A DNA stretch of 64,000 nt from CAZPHU01 sp964419255 (GTDB lineage Bacteria > Fibrobacterota > Chitinivibrionia > Chitinivibrionales > CAYFVL01): NCBI GenBank assembly GCA_964419255.1, contig CAYQOU010000012.1, positions 8,447 to 72,446 on the forward strand, in the 5' to 3' direction. Under the pieces are notes generated by a model. The model made no database searches. It was not told where the DNA came from and worked only from the letters and a program-made list of their open reading frames with translations. Of this stretch, positions 17,251-26,375 are shown piece by piece; within the stretch, counting starts at the first letter, position 1; every line of letters begins with the position of its first letter. A program made the translations under genes and the position numbers.

Positions 17251-18697
17251 AATGTTTTGCCGAATGCATGATGATAGTTATATTACTAACCGAGGAATTA
17301 TGATCAGACAAATCGCTCTTGTTACCTTCAAGCATCGCAAAATATGAGGAGCTATCATATTCTAAAGCACACGGGTCGATGGACTTAAACGGGTGGGGAG
17401 AGTAAATAATGAAGAATTCCCCCATCCCGTGTGGTTTCGTAACAAGCAGGTCTTGAACAAGAAGCTTTTCGTGTTCTAAATTTTGGTCATCTATATAACA
17501 GTTTAGCAGTTTCGGATCAATAACATTAAACCGTCCATCGTCGTTTTTATAAAGAACCCTGATATACCCCTGTTGGTTACTTTTGAGGTACAGTCTGAGT
17601 GTGTCGCCCATAGATACATGCACGGTATCTTCACCATGGTTGGACCAAATTTTTATCGGATGCCGCTTTGTTATATCGCGGTGTCTGGTTGGCACAATGG
17701 CGATGCGGCTGCCGGCTACCATAGTTTTGTGAGTAACCGAATAAACTGACATGGTAATAATAAAATTCCTGCTATAGCGTTGGACAGAGATATGTGCCGA
17801 ATAATCAGCCCCGCGGACGGATGCTCTAATGAGGGCTTCATAGGGTGAGATAATCCCTTTTGAAAGTGCAATCGGGAGAATCGGGGAAAGATTCGTATGT
17901 TTTTCAATCAATGATGAAACTGTATGAGGTATGTTTACGCCGCTTATCCATTCAGGGTAATCCGCCTGCGAAAAGGTAAAATGTAAATTTCCTTTGAGCG
18001 AATGTAAATCATCATATATCACATAAAGAAGTCGCATCATTCCGGCCATAAGACTGGTTACTGTATCTTTAGAAGCGTCTTCAAGGGGGGTATATTTTTT
18101 AACGATACCCAGGAGGTATAAAGATTCGCGTTGCTTCGACAACTTCTGCTCGATCTGTTTTGCCCCCAATAGAGTCTCCAGTGCTTTGATCTCCGCTCCC
18201 GCCCCCATGAGTGAGTCGGCTAGACTAATCATTCGCATGTGCTCTTCACGTAAACTTTCCCATTTGTTTAAATGGTCAGTGCGGGCCGATTCCAAATTCA
18301 GAACAGCTAAAGCATACACAGGACTTTTCTTATTCCGGTAATATATTTTCGTCTCCAGACCACTCAAATGTATTGAACTGTATTCTTCGACTATTTCTGA
18401 GTAAGAGTCAATATCAAATGTGCCGTCACTCCCGTTGCTGCTGTGTGTTGAAAAATGCGACTTTATCTGTATGGAAAGGCCCAGCTTTTTAACCAGATCA
18501 GCTCTTGCTCTGGCCCGTGCTATGCCGATTTTTTGGGAAAGTGTCGTACACCTGTTGCAGGAGGACAAGCCAAATCCGCTAACGATCTTACTCGATGAGG
18601 ATAAGTCGTTACGGCCATTGTGTTCTACCCACAAAGGTTTGGCCTGCGGATTTGTGATAACGGCAAATAACATTATGATAATGAAGAGTGCAATCAT
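17225..18697 (-). CDS. Exported LPP20-like/DUF4384 protein
   Basis: This 490-residue protein has an N-terminal signal peptide (MIALFIIIMLFAVITNPQA). An LPP20-type region follows (about 25-130, with SGFGLSS and ARARARADLVKKLGLSI, the helix in which such proteins list A-x-x-x-A-R). The C-terminal DUF4384 domain is at about 370-460 (VSMGDTLRLYLKSNQQGYI, RVLYKNDDGRFNVIDP). DUF4384 is a beta-domain repeatedly seen beside caspase-like peptidases in bacterial envelope proteins. It starts two bases after the stop of the caspase gene, so the two are almost certainly one operon. A Cys-x-x-Cys (CNRC) at about 48-51 suggests a disulfide. Confidence 0.75.
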   Translation of the reverse strand: MIALFIIIMLFAVITNPQAKPLWVEHNGRNDLSSSSKIVSGFGLSSCNRCTTLSQKIGIARARARADLVKKLGLSIQIKSHFSTHSSNGSDGTFDIDSYSEIVEEYSSIHLSGLETKIYYRNKKSPVYALAVLNLESARTDHLNKWESLREEHMRMISLADSLMGAGAEIKALETLLGAKQIEQKLSKQRESLYLLGIVKKYTPLEDASKDTVTSLMAGMMRLLYVIYDDLHSLKGNLHFTFSQADYPEWISGVNIPHTVSSLIEKHTNLSPILPIALSKGIISPYEALIRASVRGADYSAHISVQRYSRNFIITMSVYSVTHKTMVAGSRIAIVPTRHRDITKRHPIKIWSNHGEDTVHVSMGDTLRLYLKSNQQGYIRVLYKNDDGRFNVIDPKLLNCYIDDQNLEHEKLLVQDLLVTKPHGMGEFFIIYSPHPFKSIDPCALEYDSSSYFAMLEGNKSDLSDHNSSVSNITIIMHSAKHSRKPDMSD

Positions 18698-18699
18698 GG

Positions 18700-21426
18700 T
18701 TAATGATATTTGTTTACTAATGCTATGGGGTAATCCTGCATGCCGGGTGGCTTGGTGGTCACCGGAGTTTGGCGACCATCGGTCAACTCACGTACCCGTC
18801 TGGATATATACGTTTCAAGCATATTCACCGTTATATATCCTCCTCCATAAAAGTCAGCTTTTCCCTGAAAAGCTTCGATAACCGCTCTGCAAAATGCTCC
18901 ATTTTGATATCTGGGTAGCTCCTCGGAAAACTGGTTTGACATTGAAGATGAAAACAGGATGATCCCGGAGCCTGCGTGGTTGAGCTGTTTAAGTAGAGGC
19001 CTTATGAATCCGGATGGTGACCGTCTGGGTGGAGAAAAATTCCCCGCGAAACACGCATCCAGAAAACATATTACCTTGCCAGGTATACGTGCCAGTGCAG
19101 TTTCAAGCTCATCTTCGCTGATACCGGTCGATAATAACCGATTCGGTGAACCATCATGAGGAATAAAGTAAAATCTTGAGTGTGAATCTGTTACTCCATG
19201 CCCGGCTATAAAAACCATGGTGACGTCTTGAGCCCCTGCTGCCTGCGAGAGCCACTGAAATGAATCGAGAATACTGTCGCGTGTCGCTTTATTGTCGGTA
19301 TATGTTTTAGTTTCAATATTATGATACAATCTGGTTTGTCGGGGAGCAACAGAGACGATGAATTCCCGGGCATCTTTTGCGGCATAGGACAAATCAAGGC
19401 TGCTGTTCTTATAGCGAGATACTCCGACTGCCAGCATAAACAGTCTTGGTTTGTATAGAAACTCTGAATAAGAAATGGCTTTTTCTGGGCGATAAACAGT
19501 CTGTGCTGTTGCCTTTGGACCGTAACCGTTACAGTTGCGGGCAACTGCCTCGATTGTATTATTCCCCTGCAGTAATTTTACGCGATAGGAATGAATTATT
19601 TCTGAATCATTAATCGGACGCAGACCGCGCAAAACGGCTTGCGCTTTTATTCCATTTGTGGTTACTGTTATGTCTGATGGACTGCATTTCGGAGGCGACC
19701 ATACGCTGATATCTATAATGATCACGCTGTCGGCGATAGAATGTACCTGCCTGGGGGCGTCTATTGTAACGTATGGCGTTATACTTTCATGCAAACGTTT
19801 TTCAGAGTGTATTATGCCGGCTGATGCTTCCTTGATTTTTTGAGGATAATGAAATGAACCATCGAGATGAGAAAACTTATACGCCAGCGGAATGTTATCC
19901 TCTTTTCTGTCAACTAACAGAGTTAGCAGGTTTTTGCCGTCTGCTGTTCCGCACCAGTAACCAGTTGGTGTCCATGCAAGCCAATTCTTCCCTTCTTCAA
20001 AGATGCACGCTGATAACGTCTGTTTCCCGTCCGAAACCCTGTACCACCGCAGAATACCGTCATTATGAACGGCAACTATCTGTTTGGTCGCATGTGCAAC
20101 ATGTACAAATTTTATTTCTGAGTGGACAGGGAATTTGTGAATAATGTTCCCCTGAGAATTTTCAATGGTTAGTAGTTTACTATGAGAGCGCACCTTAAAC
20201 GTTTGGCCCCTGTCTGAAGTACTACCTGCAAACTTTCGAACACTTTTGTCAGTGTCGTATATTGACCCATTAACCTGGTGAGTGAGTCTGTTTTCCGATA
20301 GATTGAGACGAAACCATCTATTATTTACGGCTACGTCAATGATATCAGCTTCCTCAGATAAGCGAAAAGATGAAGACACTTGAAGTAAAGGTGATGTGTG
20401 TGAATATCTTACAGCACCGGAAGGAGTGATCCTGCTCAGCTGCCCAAGCGATGTGGTTATGATTGTTTCATGCGTTCGCGTTGTGATAATATCTGTGGGT
20501 GCTCCATATCCGGCAGAAAAGTTTACAATCTTCTTCGGTGCGGGCGTGCGTCTCCAAATGGAAATCTCAAGAGGAGTATCATGCGAAAACATTCTGCCGT
20601 TAGCACTAACCAGATGATTATCATCGAGCCATTCAACCACTGTGAGTTTGTCGGGAGTAGATGATCTTTCATGAGCCAAATCAGTATTTCCTGAGATCAA
20701 TTCGACGATGCTTATGTGCGGGGAGCCGGTGTATCCCACGGCTAATTCTTCATTGTGCGGCGAAAATGCAACCGAATACGGACGGCGTGCGGATGTTAGA
20801 AGTGTTCGTGGTTCGAAAGTGTTTCTTGAGTGTAAAGTAACTGTACCATCTGAAGAGGCAGTGACAATACCCGTTTTTTCACTGGCGGCTGAATTGAAAA
20901 TAGTGGTTCCGGATTGAATGGATGCGACAGGCTCCCACGTTTCGGTCTGGAAAACTACTCCTCCTCCATAATAGAGTGAAATTACCAAGAACCGACCATC
21001 AGGTGTAAAAAGCAGATCTGAAACGGGATGAGTAAGTGGGCCAACCCTTCCGGTTTGTCTCCCAGAGAAAGGATCTAATAGATAAACCCAGTAGGTTTCG
21101 GTGCCGGAGGCGGTTATGCCCCCCATCGCCGCAATGGATGCATCAGGGCTAAAGGCTGCGGCATAGAGGTTTCCGGTGGAGGCGTTATGTTGCGGGGGGA
21201 AAAAGGTGCGTATGTTTTTGCCAGAACGTGCATCCCACAGTATGGCACATTTATCTTTCCCCGCAGTAATAATGAATGCTTCCGATGAATCGATGGCAAG
21301 TCGGCTGATCAGATCCGTATGCATACCTGGTGTAAGGCGGACACGAGATTGAAAGGCGGAGGCAGAAATGAAGATGCTTGCAAAAATGCAGAGTAAAGAA
21401 ACTTTTTTTATCTTGTGCAGCCACAT
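18700..21426 (-). CDS. Exported beta-propeller/caspase-like (peptidase C14) protein
   Basis: This 908-residue protein has a signal peptide (LLCIFASIFISASAF). About 550 residues follow with WD40/propeller-type repeats (AFSPDASIAAMGG, LLFTPDGRFLVIS, AFSPHNEELAVGY, LAWTPTGYWCG). Next is a short beta-sandwich-like linker, then a caspase-fold domain at about 665-905. The catalytic dyad is visible: His743 in FIAGHGV and Cys792 in FLDACFAGNF. Peptidases of this type cut after Arg/Lys or Asp; the substrate is unknown. The ATG at 21426 is preferred over an in-frame TTG at 21480 because the signal peptide follows at once. It is the third gene of the mltC-like operon and probably acts in the periplasm or outside the cell. 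Confidence 0.88.
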   Translation of the reverse strand: MWLHKIKKVSLLCIFASIFISASAFQSRVRLTPGMHTDLISRLAIDSSEAFIITAGKDKCAILWDARSGKNIRTFFPPQHNASTGNLYAAAFSPDASIAAMGGITASGTETYWVYLLDPFSGRQTGRVGPLTHPVSDLLFTPDGRFLVISLYYGGGVVFQTETWEPVASIQSGTTIFNSAASEKTGIVTASSDGTVTLHSRNTFEPRTLLTSARRPYSVAFSPHNEELAVGYTGSPHISIVELISGNTDLAHERSSTPDKLTVVEWLDDNHLVSANGRMFSHDTPLEISIWRRTPAPKKIVNFSAGYGAPTDIITTRTHETIITTSLGQLSRITPSGAVRYSHTSPLLQVSSSFRLSEEADIIDVAVNNRWFRLNLSENRLTHQVNGSIYDTDKSVRKFAGSTSDRGQTFKVRSHSKLLTIENSQGNIIHKFPVHSEIKFVHVAHATKQIVAVHNDGILRWYRVSDGKQTLSACIFEEGKNWLAWTPTGYWCGTADGKNLLTLLVDRKEDNIPLAYKFSHLDGSFHYPQKIKEASAGIIHSEKRLHESITPYVTIDAPRQVHSIADSVIIIDISVWSPPKCSPSDITVTTNGIKAQAVLRGLRPINDSEIIHSYRVKLLQGNNTIEAVARNCNGYGPKATAQTVYRPEKAISYSEFLYKPRLFMLAVGVSRYKNSSLDLSYAAKDAREFIVSVAPRQTRLYHNIETKTYTDNKATRDSILDSFQWLSQAAGAQDVTMVFIAGHGVTDSHSRFYFIPHDGSPNRLLSTGISEDELETALARIPGKVICFLDACFAGNFSPPRRSPSGFIRPLLKQLNHAGSGIILFSSSMSNQFSEELPRYQNGAFCRAVIEAFQGKADFYGGGYITVNMLETYISRRVRELTDGRQTPVTTKPPGMQDYPIALVNKYH

Positions 21427-21489
21427 GGTATCGTTTTTCCCGTGAAAAAGTTGATCACTCCATAAGTGGTTTGAGTACAAGCTGCAATC

Positions 21490-22044
21490 CTAATCCGATA
21501 TATTATTCATCATTTGCCTTTCTCGCTTTACCCGCTGCTCAAGTTTTTTGTATGCTTCCATTGCCCGAAAGGATGTGTATGATCTTGTCTTATCATCGAG
21601 GAGCTCCTTGAGTTTTTCGGCTGATATAACCACCAGAACTTTTGCAGAAAAGGAATCGGAATCCTTTTGTCTGATCATCGATTTGGCAATAGATGAACCG
21701 CTTATATCCATTGATGAAAATACTTCCATCACCTGGCTGTGCTCATCTCCGGGATGTCCATTTACGGCTTGCAGATAGTCTTTCTGCAAAGCGTTAACCT
21801 CCGCCTGGAACTGTCGCGCAAGCTCTGCACGTGCCTGCATAGTTGCCTTATTACGGGCGATCGTTTCATTGGGGCCGTCGGCCGTACCGATGGCATAGAC
21901 CGATTGGTGATATTTATTTTCGACAAGTTCAATCAGCTCGTCCGGTGTGTCATCTACATAACCCTTATTGACGGGCTTTGGCCCGCACCCGACAACCATC
22001 GAAAATATAGCGAACCCGATTATAAAAGTTGAGCGTCTTTTCAT
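21490..22044 (-). CDS. LPP20 family lipoprotein
   Basis: This 184-residue protein has a lipobox at residues 17-20 (VVGC), so it is a lipid-anchored envelope protein. The mature part has an LPP20-like domain: YAIGTADGPNETIARNKATMQ followed by ARAELARQFQAEV, then a beta segment (FSAKVLVVISAEKLKELL) and a charged helical tail. LPP20 proteins are outer-membrane lipoproteins of unclear role. AGGAGG lies before the ATG. It is placed 17 bases after the lytic transglycosylase gene and 63 bases before the caspase-like gene. Confidence 0.82.
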   Translation of the reverse strand: MKRRSTFIIGFAIFSMVVGCGPKPVNKGYVDDTPDELIELVENKYHQSVYAIGTADGPNETIARNKATMQARAELARQFQAEVNALQKDYLQAVNGHPGDEHSQVMEVFSSMDISGSSIAKSMIRQKDSDSFSAKVLVVISAEKLKELLDDKTRSYTSFRAMEAYKKLEQRVKRERQMMNNISD

Positions 22045-22061
22045 AAAAAACCTCCTGTGGT

Positions 22062-23306
22062 TTATTTCTTTTGCAACTGCGCCAGTTGTTTACTGGAATA
22101 GTATGGCATGAAAGATACTACCTTTTGTAAATAAATACGTGTTTCTCTGTATGGAAGATTAACCGTTAAAAAGTCAAAAACTTTGTCAGCACCCTGCATC
22201 TTGTTGATTGCTATTATTGCTTTAGGCAAATGGAAGGTTCCTGAAAATGCTTTTGCAACATTGCCGGGACCGGTATTGTATCCGGCGATACTGCAATAGG
22301 TCACACTGAGTGAATCTTTAATCTTCCCGAAATGGTACCGGTGCAGGAGAAAGAGGTAAACACAGCCGAGATGAATGTTTGTCTCGGGATCCAACAGTGC
22401 GGCTACCGTCGGTATACGATCTTTACCGTATAAATACTTGTAGGCATCAAGTGCACCACCATCAGGAACCAGTTGCATAAGGCCTATGGCATTTGATCGT
22501 GAGCGGGCCATGGGGTTGAAATTGGACTCGGCATGCATGGTAGCCAGAATAAGGGAAACATCAAGGTCGTAGCGTCGAGCGTATTTTTCTACAATCGGAA
22601 GGAAAGGTTTCATCATGTGATAGTCCGATTCGGTTGCGATACCAAATTCGACACGGAATACCTTTTGAACCTTCCCGTTTACAACCGAGCTGATCGTATC
22701 AGCTTTGCTGACTTTTTCAGAAGAAAAACGATCTATCTGGTTTTGAGAAATCAGATGTCTGCCGATGCTGTCGGTAAGAATCGGAAATAGTATTGGACTC
22801 TTCATGATTGTATGCAGAGAGTCCTTGCCGGCAACCGGAACCAGTGTGCCAAAGCCTTTACTGGTAATAATGCGGCTTATCGCTTTCTTGAGACGTGATC
22901 GCATCTCCTTCGCACTTTCATCGCTCCTGCCCGTTGCCTCGACAGTGACTTTCTTAGCTTTGTAGTCAACTTGTGCAACACTGTAACCATCCGGGCTGAA
23001 CTCTACCCATCTGGATGGTGTCGGCTGTACATAATGCCCCCAGATGCGTAACATAGAATCTTCGAAAGCCTTTATCGCAAACTTTTGACGAGATTGCCAG
23101 GATTGGAACTCCTGTTTGCTCTGGGTCGATTTGTTCTGTGTTTCGAAGGCATAGCGATAAAACTTCTTCTTTTCGCTCTGCCAGTATTGTGCATTCTGTA
23201 TTCTCTGCTTCTGGATAAAAGAGGAAAATGTCTCTGTTGTATCTGCCTTCAATCCGATGGACATGGACATGGTGATAAGAAGAAATGATAATACCGTCAC
23301 TGTCAT
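22062..23306 (-). CDS. MltC-like lytic transglycosylase
   Basis: This 414-residue exported enzyme should cleave the glycan backbone of peptidoglycan to 1,6-anhydro products. It has a signal peptide (residues 1-21), then an MltC-type DUF3393 region (about 30-220, including WVEFSPDGYSVAQVDYKAKKV). The SLT domain is at about 235-400, with the catalytic Glu260 in HAESNFNP, then GLMQLVP and the AGYNTGPGNVAKAF motif. No lipobox is seen, unlike E. coli MltC. It leads the operon that continues with an LPP20 lipoprotein, a caspase-like protease and a DUF4384 protein, linking wall turnover with proteolysis. A minus-strand sigma-54-type promoter lies about 80 bases upstream. Confidence 0.88.
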   Translation of the reverse strand: MTVTVLSFLLITMSMSIGLKADTTETFSSFIQKQRIQNAQYWQSEKKKFYRYAFETQNKSTQSKQEFQSWQSRQKFAIKAFEDSMLRIWGHYVQPTPSRWVEFSPDGYSVAQVDYKAKKVTVEATGRSDESAKEMRSRLKKAISRIITSKGFGTLVPVAGKDSLHTIMKSPILFPILTDSIGRHLISQNQIDRFSSEKVSKADTISSVVNGKVQKVFRVEFGIATESDYHMMKPFLPIVEKYARRYDLDVSLILATMHAESNFNPMARSRSNAIGLMQLVPDGGALDAYKYLYGKDRIPTVAALLDPETNIHLGCVYLFLLHRYHFGKIKDSLSVTYCSIAGYNTGPGNVAKAFSGTFHLPKAIIAINKMQGADKVFDFLTVNLPYRETRIYLQKVVSFMPYYSSKQLAQLQKK

Positions 23307-23384
23307 GGGGATCTATACCCTTAAATAGGTGAATGTAAATGGATCAGTATCACGTTGTCAAACGGAGACTCATCTATCACTGGT

Positions 23385-23399
23385 GCAAATGCTATGCCG
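23385..23399 (-). promoter_or_regulatory. Sigma-54-type promoter for the MltC/caspase operon
   Basis: On the minus strand it reads CGGCATAGCATTTGC, with GG-N10-GC spacing and a perfect TTGC -12 element. It lies back-to-back with a second sigma-54-type site at 23446-23460 for the divergent protease gene. Confidence 0.55.
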
Positions 23400-23445
23400 C
23401 CATTTTGTTCGTTAAGTAATTTCTTTAGGAATACCGGGTGAAAAA

Positions 23446-23460
23446 TGGCACGGGATATGC
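23446..23460 (+). promoter_or_regulatory. Sigma-54-type promoter for the S41 protease gene
   Basis: TGGCACGGGATATGC matches the consensus fully at -24 and differs by one base (A for T) at -12. It lies 57 bases before the start codon. Confidence 0.65.
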
Positions 23461-23516
23461 GTTAAATTAAGGTGAACCGGTAAAATACACACACGCTTTT
23501 TGGGGAAGAACCGTAT

Positions 23517-24806
23517 ATGGTTAATACAACAGAATTCAGACATCTTTTACTGTCAGGTGTATTTTCGATTATCCCCTTAATTATCGGGTGCGCAGATTCA
23601 GAAAACACCCCAACGGGACCTTCCTCCATAGATGTATCCGATGAGTACCTTTTCGTCTGGCAGTTTCTGGATGTTTTTTTCATTTTTAGAGAAGATCTGC
23701 CGGCCGACCCCTATGCTTTCCAAACACCTCAGCACCTCTATTTAAGCGTTAATGAGCCATATACCCGATACTATCCCCCCGACAGTCTGGATCACATCAA
23801 CTCTTCTTTGAGCACTCGAAAAAGCGGTATGGGAATCATGGTCGACAGCGTTACAAATGGCTATGTAGTCACGGATGTTTTCTCTCGATCCCCGGCACAG
23901 CAGGCCGGAGTGCAGGTCGGAGACATAATCTTATCTATAAACGGGCAGAGCCTGGCGGGAATCAGCTTTGCAGAACTCCCGGATTTGCTCGGTGGGCAGG
24001 TGGGTGATCAGAAGAGGCTGCGAATCGGGCGTGATCAACAGCAAATAACGGTGACAGTGATACTGGATGAGTTTCATTCGCCGTCGGTTTTTATTGACAG
24101 TGTGGATGAGGCAACCGCATATATACGCATAACCTCTTTTCTAAACAATACAATCGCGGAGGGCGGAACTGCTGAGGAATTCGACAGTGCATTACAAAAT
24201 ACCCGGTGGGCGGAAAATACCATCCTGGATCTGAGAAACAACCCGGGAGGAGAATTGGAGCAATGCATTCGTGTCACCAGCGAATTTCTTCAGGACTCCA
24301 CCCCGTTGGTTACCGTCAGGCAGAGGGTGCTGATCTCCGAGGAGCGGGCAGAAGGACGTACTGAAGAGCTGGTGTGGCGATCCTCACCCGAAGGCGGGGA
24401 TGCGCGGGGGCGCAATTTTTACGTGCTGCAAAATAATACAACCGCCAGCGCCTCCGAGATCCTCATCGTCAGTCTCAATCAGTATCGCCCGGAGGTGCGT
24501 ACCATCGGAAGCACCACATTTGGTAAGGCTCGCGGACAGGTGCTTGGGGTCACTCCAGATTCGGGGATTGCACGAGTGACGTATGCCACAATATCTCCCG
24601 TACAGGCGCCCGACTACGATGTCGTAGGCATAAGTCCCGAGATAGCTGTGGAGTCTCAAAGTGCCCTGGATGTGGCCCTGCAGCTCAGCCGTGAGTCCAC
24701 CGCGCGCAAAACAGGCTCATCAGGGAGCCTGGCAGGTCGGGTCGCGCTCATGCAGCGATTATATAACCTGGAGGGTGAACCCATACTGTTGGTAAGACGA
24801 CCGTGA
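23517..24806 (+). CDS. S41 family (C-terminal processing) protease lipoprotein
   Basis: This 429-residue lipoprotein has a lipobox at LIIGC (residues 21-25), so it is anchored in the envelope. After a helical N-terminal region comes a PDZ domain (about 100-185, GIMVDSVTNGYVVTDVFSRS, AGVQVGDIILSINGQ). The tail-specific protease domain follows, with DLRNNPGGELEQC, the nucleophile Ser313 in TASASEI and the general base Lys337 in TTFGKARGQ, 24 residues apart as usual. It degrades or trims periplasmic proteins at their C-termini. GGGGAAG precedes the ATG. An MltC-like gene on the other side of the shared promoter region fits the Prc/lytic-enzyme link known in E. coli, which is inference here. Confidence 0.92.
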   Translation: MVNTTEFRHLLLSGVFSIIPLIIGCADSENTPTGPSSIDVSDEYLFVWQFLDVFFIFREDLPADPYAFQTPQHLYLSVNEPYTRYYPPDSLDHINSSLSTRKSGMGIMVDSVTNGYVVTDVFSRSPAQQAGVQVGDIILSINGQSLAGISFAELPDLLGGQVGDQKRLRIGRDQQQITVTVILDEFHSPSVFIDSVDEATAYIRITSFLNNTIAEGGTAEEFDSALQNTRWAENTILDLRNNPGGELEQCIRVTSEFLQDSTPLVTVRQRVLISEERAEGRTEELVWRSSPEGGDARGRNFYVLQNNTTASASEILIVSLNQYRPEVRTIGSTTFGKARGQVLGVTPDSGIARVTYATISPVQAPDYDVVGISPEIAVESQSALDVALQLSRESTARKTGSSGSLAGRVALMQRLYNLEGEPILLVRRP

Positions 24807-24808
24807 CG

Positions 24809-24823
24809 TGGCATAAGAATTGC
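24809..24823 (+). promoter_or_regulatory. Sigma-54-type promoter for the M23 gene
   Basis: TGGCATAAGAATTGC begins three bases after the protease stop codon and matches TGGCAC-N5-TTGC with one substitution. A start of transcription near 24835 leaves a leader of about 50 bases before the chosen ATG. Confidence 0.72.
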
Positions 24824-24886
24824 GGTTGGTAAAGTCACCACAATCAAATGGTAGCGGATACAATGGCAGCAAGAAGGATACATTAC

Positions 24887-26239
24887 ATGAGAAAGCGCTT
24901 ATTCGCATCGGCTATGGTTTTGATGGGAGGCTTTGGGGTGTTTGCCCTGATACAGGATAATTTTTTGTGGCCATCCTCAAGCTCCGAACATGTGCGACTT
25001 ATTCGCAATACCAAGCCCGATACGAGAAACGACGACAAACATAAGCTTCTGGCCGCCAACCGCGCACTCAGCGGGGCGCTACCCGTTACCTTCCCCTTCC
25101 GCGAGGTCGGCTATCTGCAGGCTCTTCAACCTGCGGCTGCAGGGTATCTCTTTAAAGTGCATAAGGGCAGAAAGTTGAGGGTGGATTTCTCGCGTGATAA
25201 GAAAGATTCGGTCGATATTTTTTTCTATCTCTACGAGCTTCCGGCAGACTCATCTCTCGTCGGACTGCGCCCGGTGATCGTTCAGCGAGCCGATCACTTT
25301 ACCTATGAGCCCGCCGAGGGGGGCAGGTTCTTTCTGCGGCTGTATGCCGAATCGTTTACTACGGTAAAGTACACACTGCGATTCGAATCTTCCCCTTCGC
25401 TGCATTTTCCGGTGGCAGGGGCGGGAAACAATGCCATCGGGTGCTATTTCGGTGCATCCAGAGGGGGAGGGGCTCGCAAACATCTGGGAATCGATATCTT
25501 TGCCCCCTATAATACTCCCGTGGTGGCATCCGCCGATGGAATCGTGACCAGGGTCACCCGGGATCGGTTGGGGGGAAAGGTGGTCTGGCTGCGAGAGGGG
25601 CGAAGGGGCCTATACTTCTACTATGCTCACCTGAGCAAGCAGCTGTGCCGTCCCGGTCAGCAGGTAGAGGCGGGGGATACGCTTGGATTGATCGGTCAGA
25701 CGGGAAATGCTCACTCCACTGATCCGCATCTGCACTATGGTGTCTATGCGGGAGAGTTTATCGATCCCTACCCTTATGTATATAAGGCCAAGGAGCAGCC
25801 GGTTTTTGCCGATAGCGATGTCCGGCGGCTGGGGCAGTGGGCACGGGTCAAGAGAAATACTCTCCTGCGCGATGCGCCGAGTCAACTCTCTCCGGTTCAC
25901 AAGGATGTTCCCCTGCACACGATGCTGCATGTCACCGGCTACAGACAGCATTGGGCGGAGGTTCGCCTCGCCGATGGGTATACCGGCTTTATTCCGCGTC
26001 ACCAGATAGAGCCGGCGGCAAAGCCGATATTTGGAGTAACCATACATACTCCTTCCAGGCTCACTTTTTCCTCCGGCGGCACTGAGCCGGGGGCAAGCGA
26101 TACCCTTCAGCCGGGCGATGCACTGTTGGTGTTTGGGAAGGTGGGCAAATCGCTTCACGTCCGTTCTTTCACCGGTCAGACCGGTTGGATACCACAGATG
26201 CATGCATCGGTGGTTTCATCGTCTGTGGAGTACCAGTAA
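24887..26239 (+). CDS. M23 family metallo-endopeptidase with SH3-like C-terminus
   Basis: This 450-residue envelope protein has an N-terminal membrane/signal segment (FASAMVLMGGFGVFALI). A beta-rich region of about 110 residues follows, then a lysostaphin-type M23 domain at about 180-310. The zinc ligands are all present: His199 and Asp203 in HLGID, and His281/His283 in DPHLHYG. This points to an active peptidoglycan endopeptidase or zinc-dependent protease. Two SH3b-like segments follow (NTLLRDAPSQL...GYTGFIPRHQI and ...TGQTGWIPQM), likely for wall binding. AAGAAGGA eight bases before 24887 fixes the start there, rather than at in-frame ATGs at 24848 or 24863. Confidence 0.9.
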   Translation: MRKRLFASAMVLMGGFGVFALIQDNFLWPSSSSEHVRLIRNTKPDTRNDDKHKLLAANRALSGALPVTFPFREVGYLQALQPAAAGYLFKVHKGRKLRVDFSRDKKDSVDIFFYLYELPADSSLVGLRPVIVQRADHFTYEPAEGGRFFLRLYAESFTTVKYTLRFESSPSLHFPVAGAGNNAIGCYFGASRGGGARKHLGIDIFAPYNTPVVASADGIVTRVTRDRLGGKVVWLREGRRGLYFYYAHLSKQLCRPGQQVEAGDTLGLIGQTGNAHSTDPHLHYGVYAGEFIDPYPYVYKAKEQPVFADSDVRRLGQWARVKRNTLLRDAPSQLSPVHKDVPLHTMLHVTGYRQHWAEVRLADGYTGFIPRHQIEPAAKPIFGVTIHTPSRLTFSSGGTEPGASDTLQPGDALLVFGKVGKSLHVRSFTGQTGWIPQMHASVVSSSVEYQ

Positions 26240-26304
26240 TCATCGGTTTGCCGCCCGAGTTTTCCGACACTGCGGATCGGAGGGGAAGAAAGCACATCGC
26301 AAAT

Positions 26305-26319
26305 TGGCATGTGGGTTGC
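26305..26319 (+). promoter_or_regulatory. Sigma-54-type promoter for the rhodanese operon
   Basis: TGGCATGTGGGTTGC followed by T matches the consensus with one substitution at -24. It lies 56 bases before the rhodanese start codon. Confidence 0.75.
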
Positions 26320-26375
26320 TAAAGAATTAACCCCGGCAAGGACGAGCAACAGAAACCTGATAAAGGAGAAGATTC

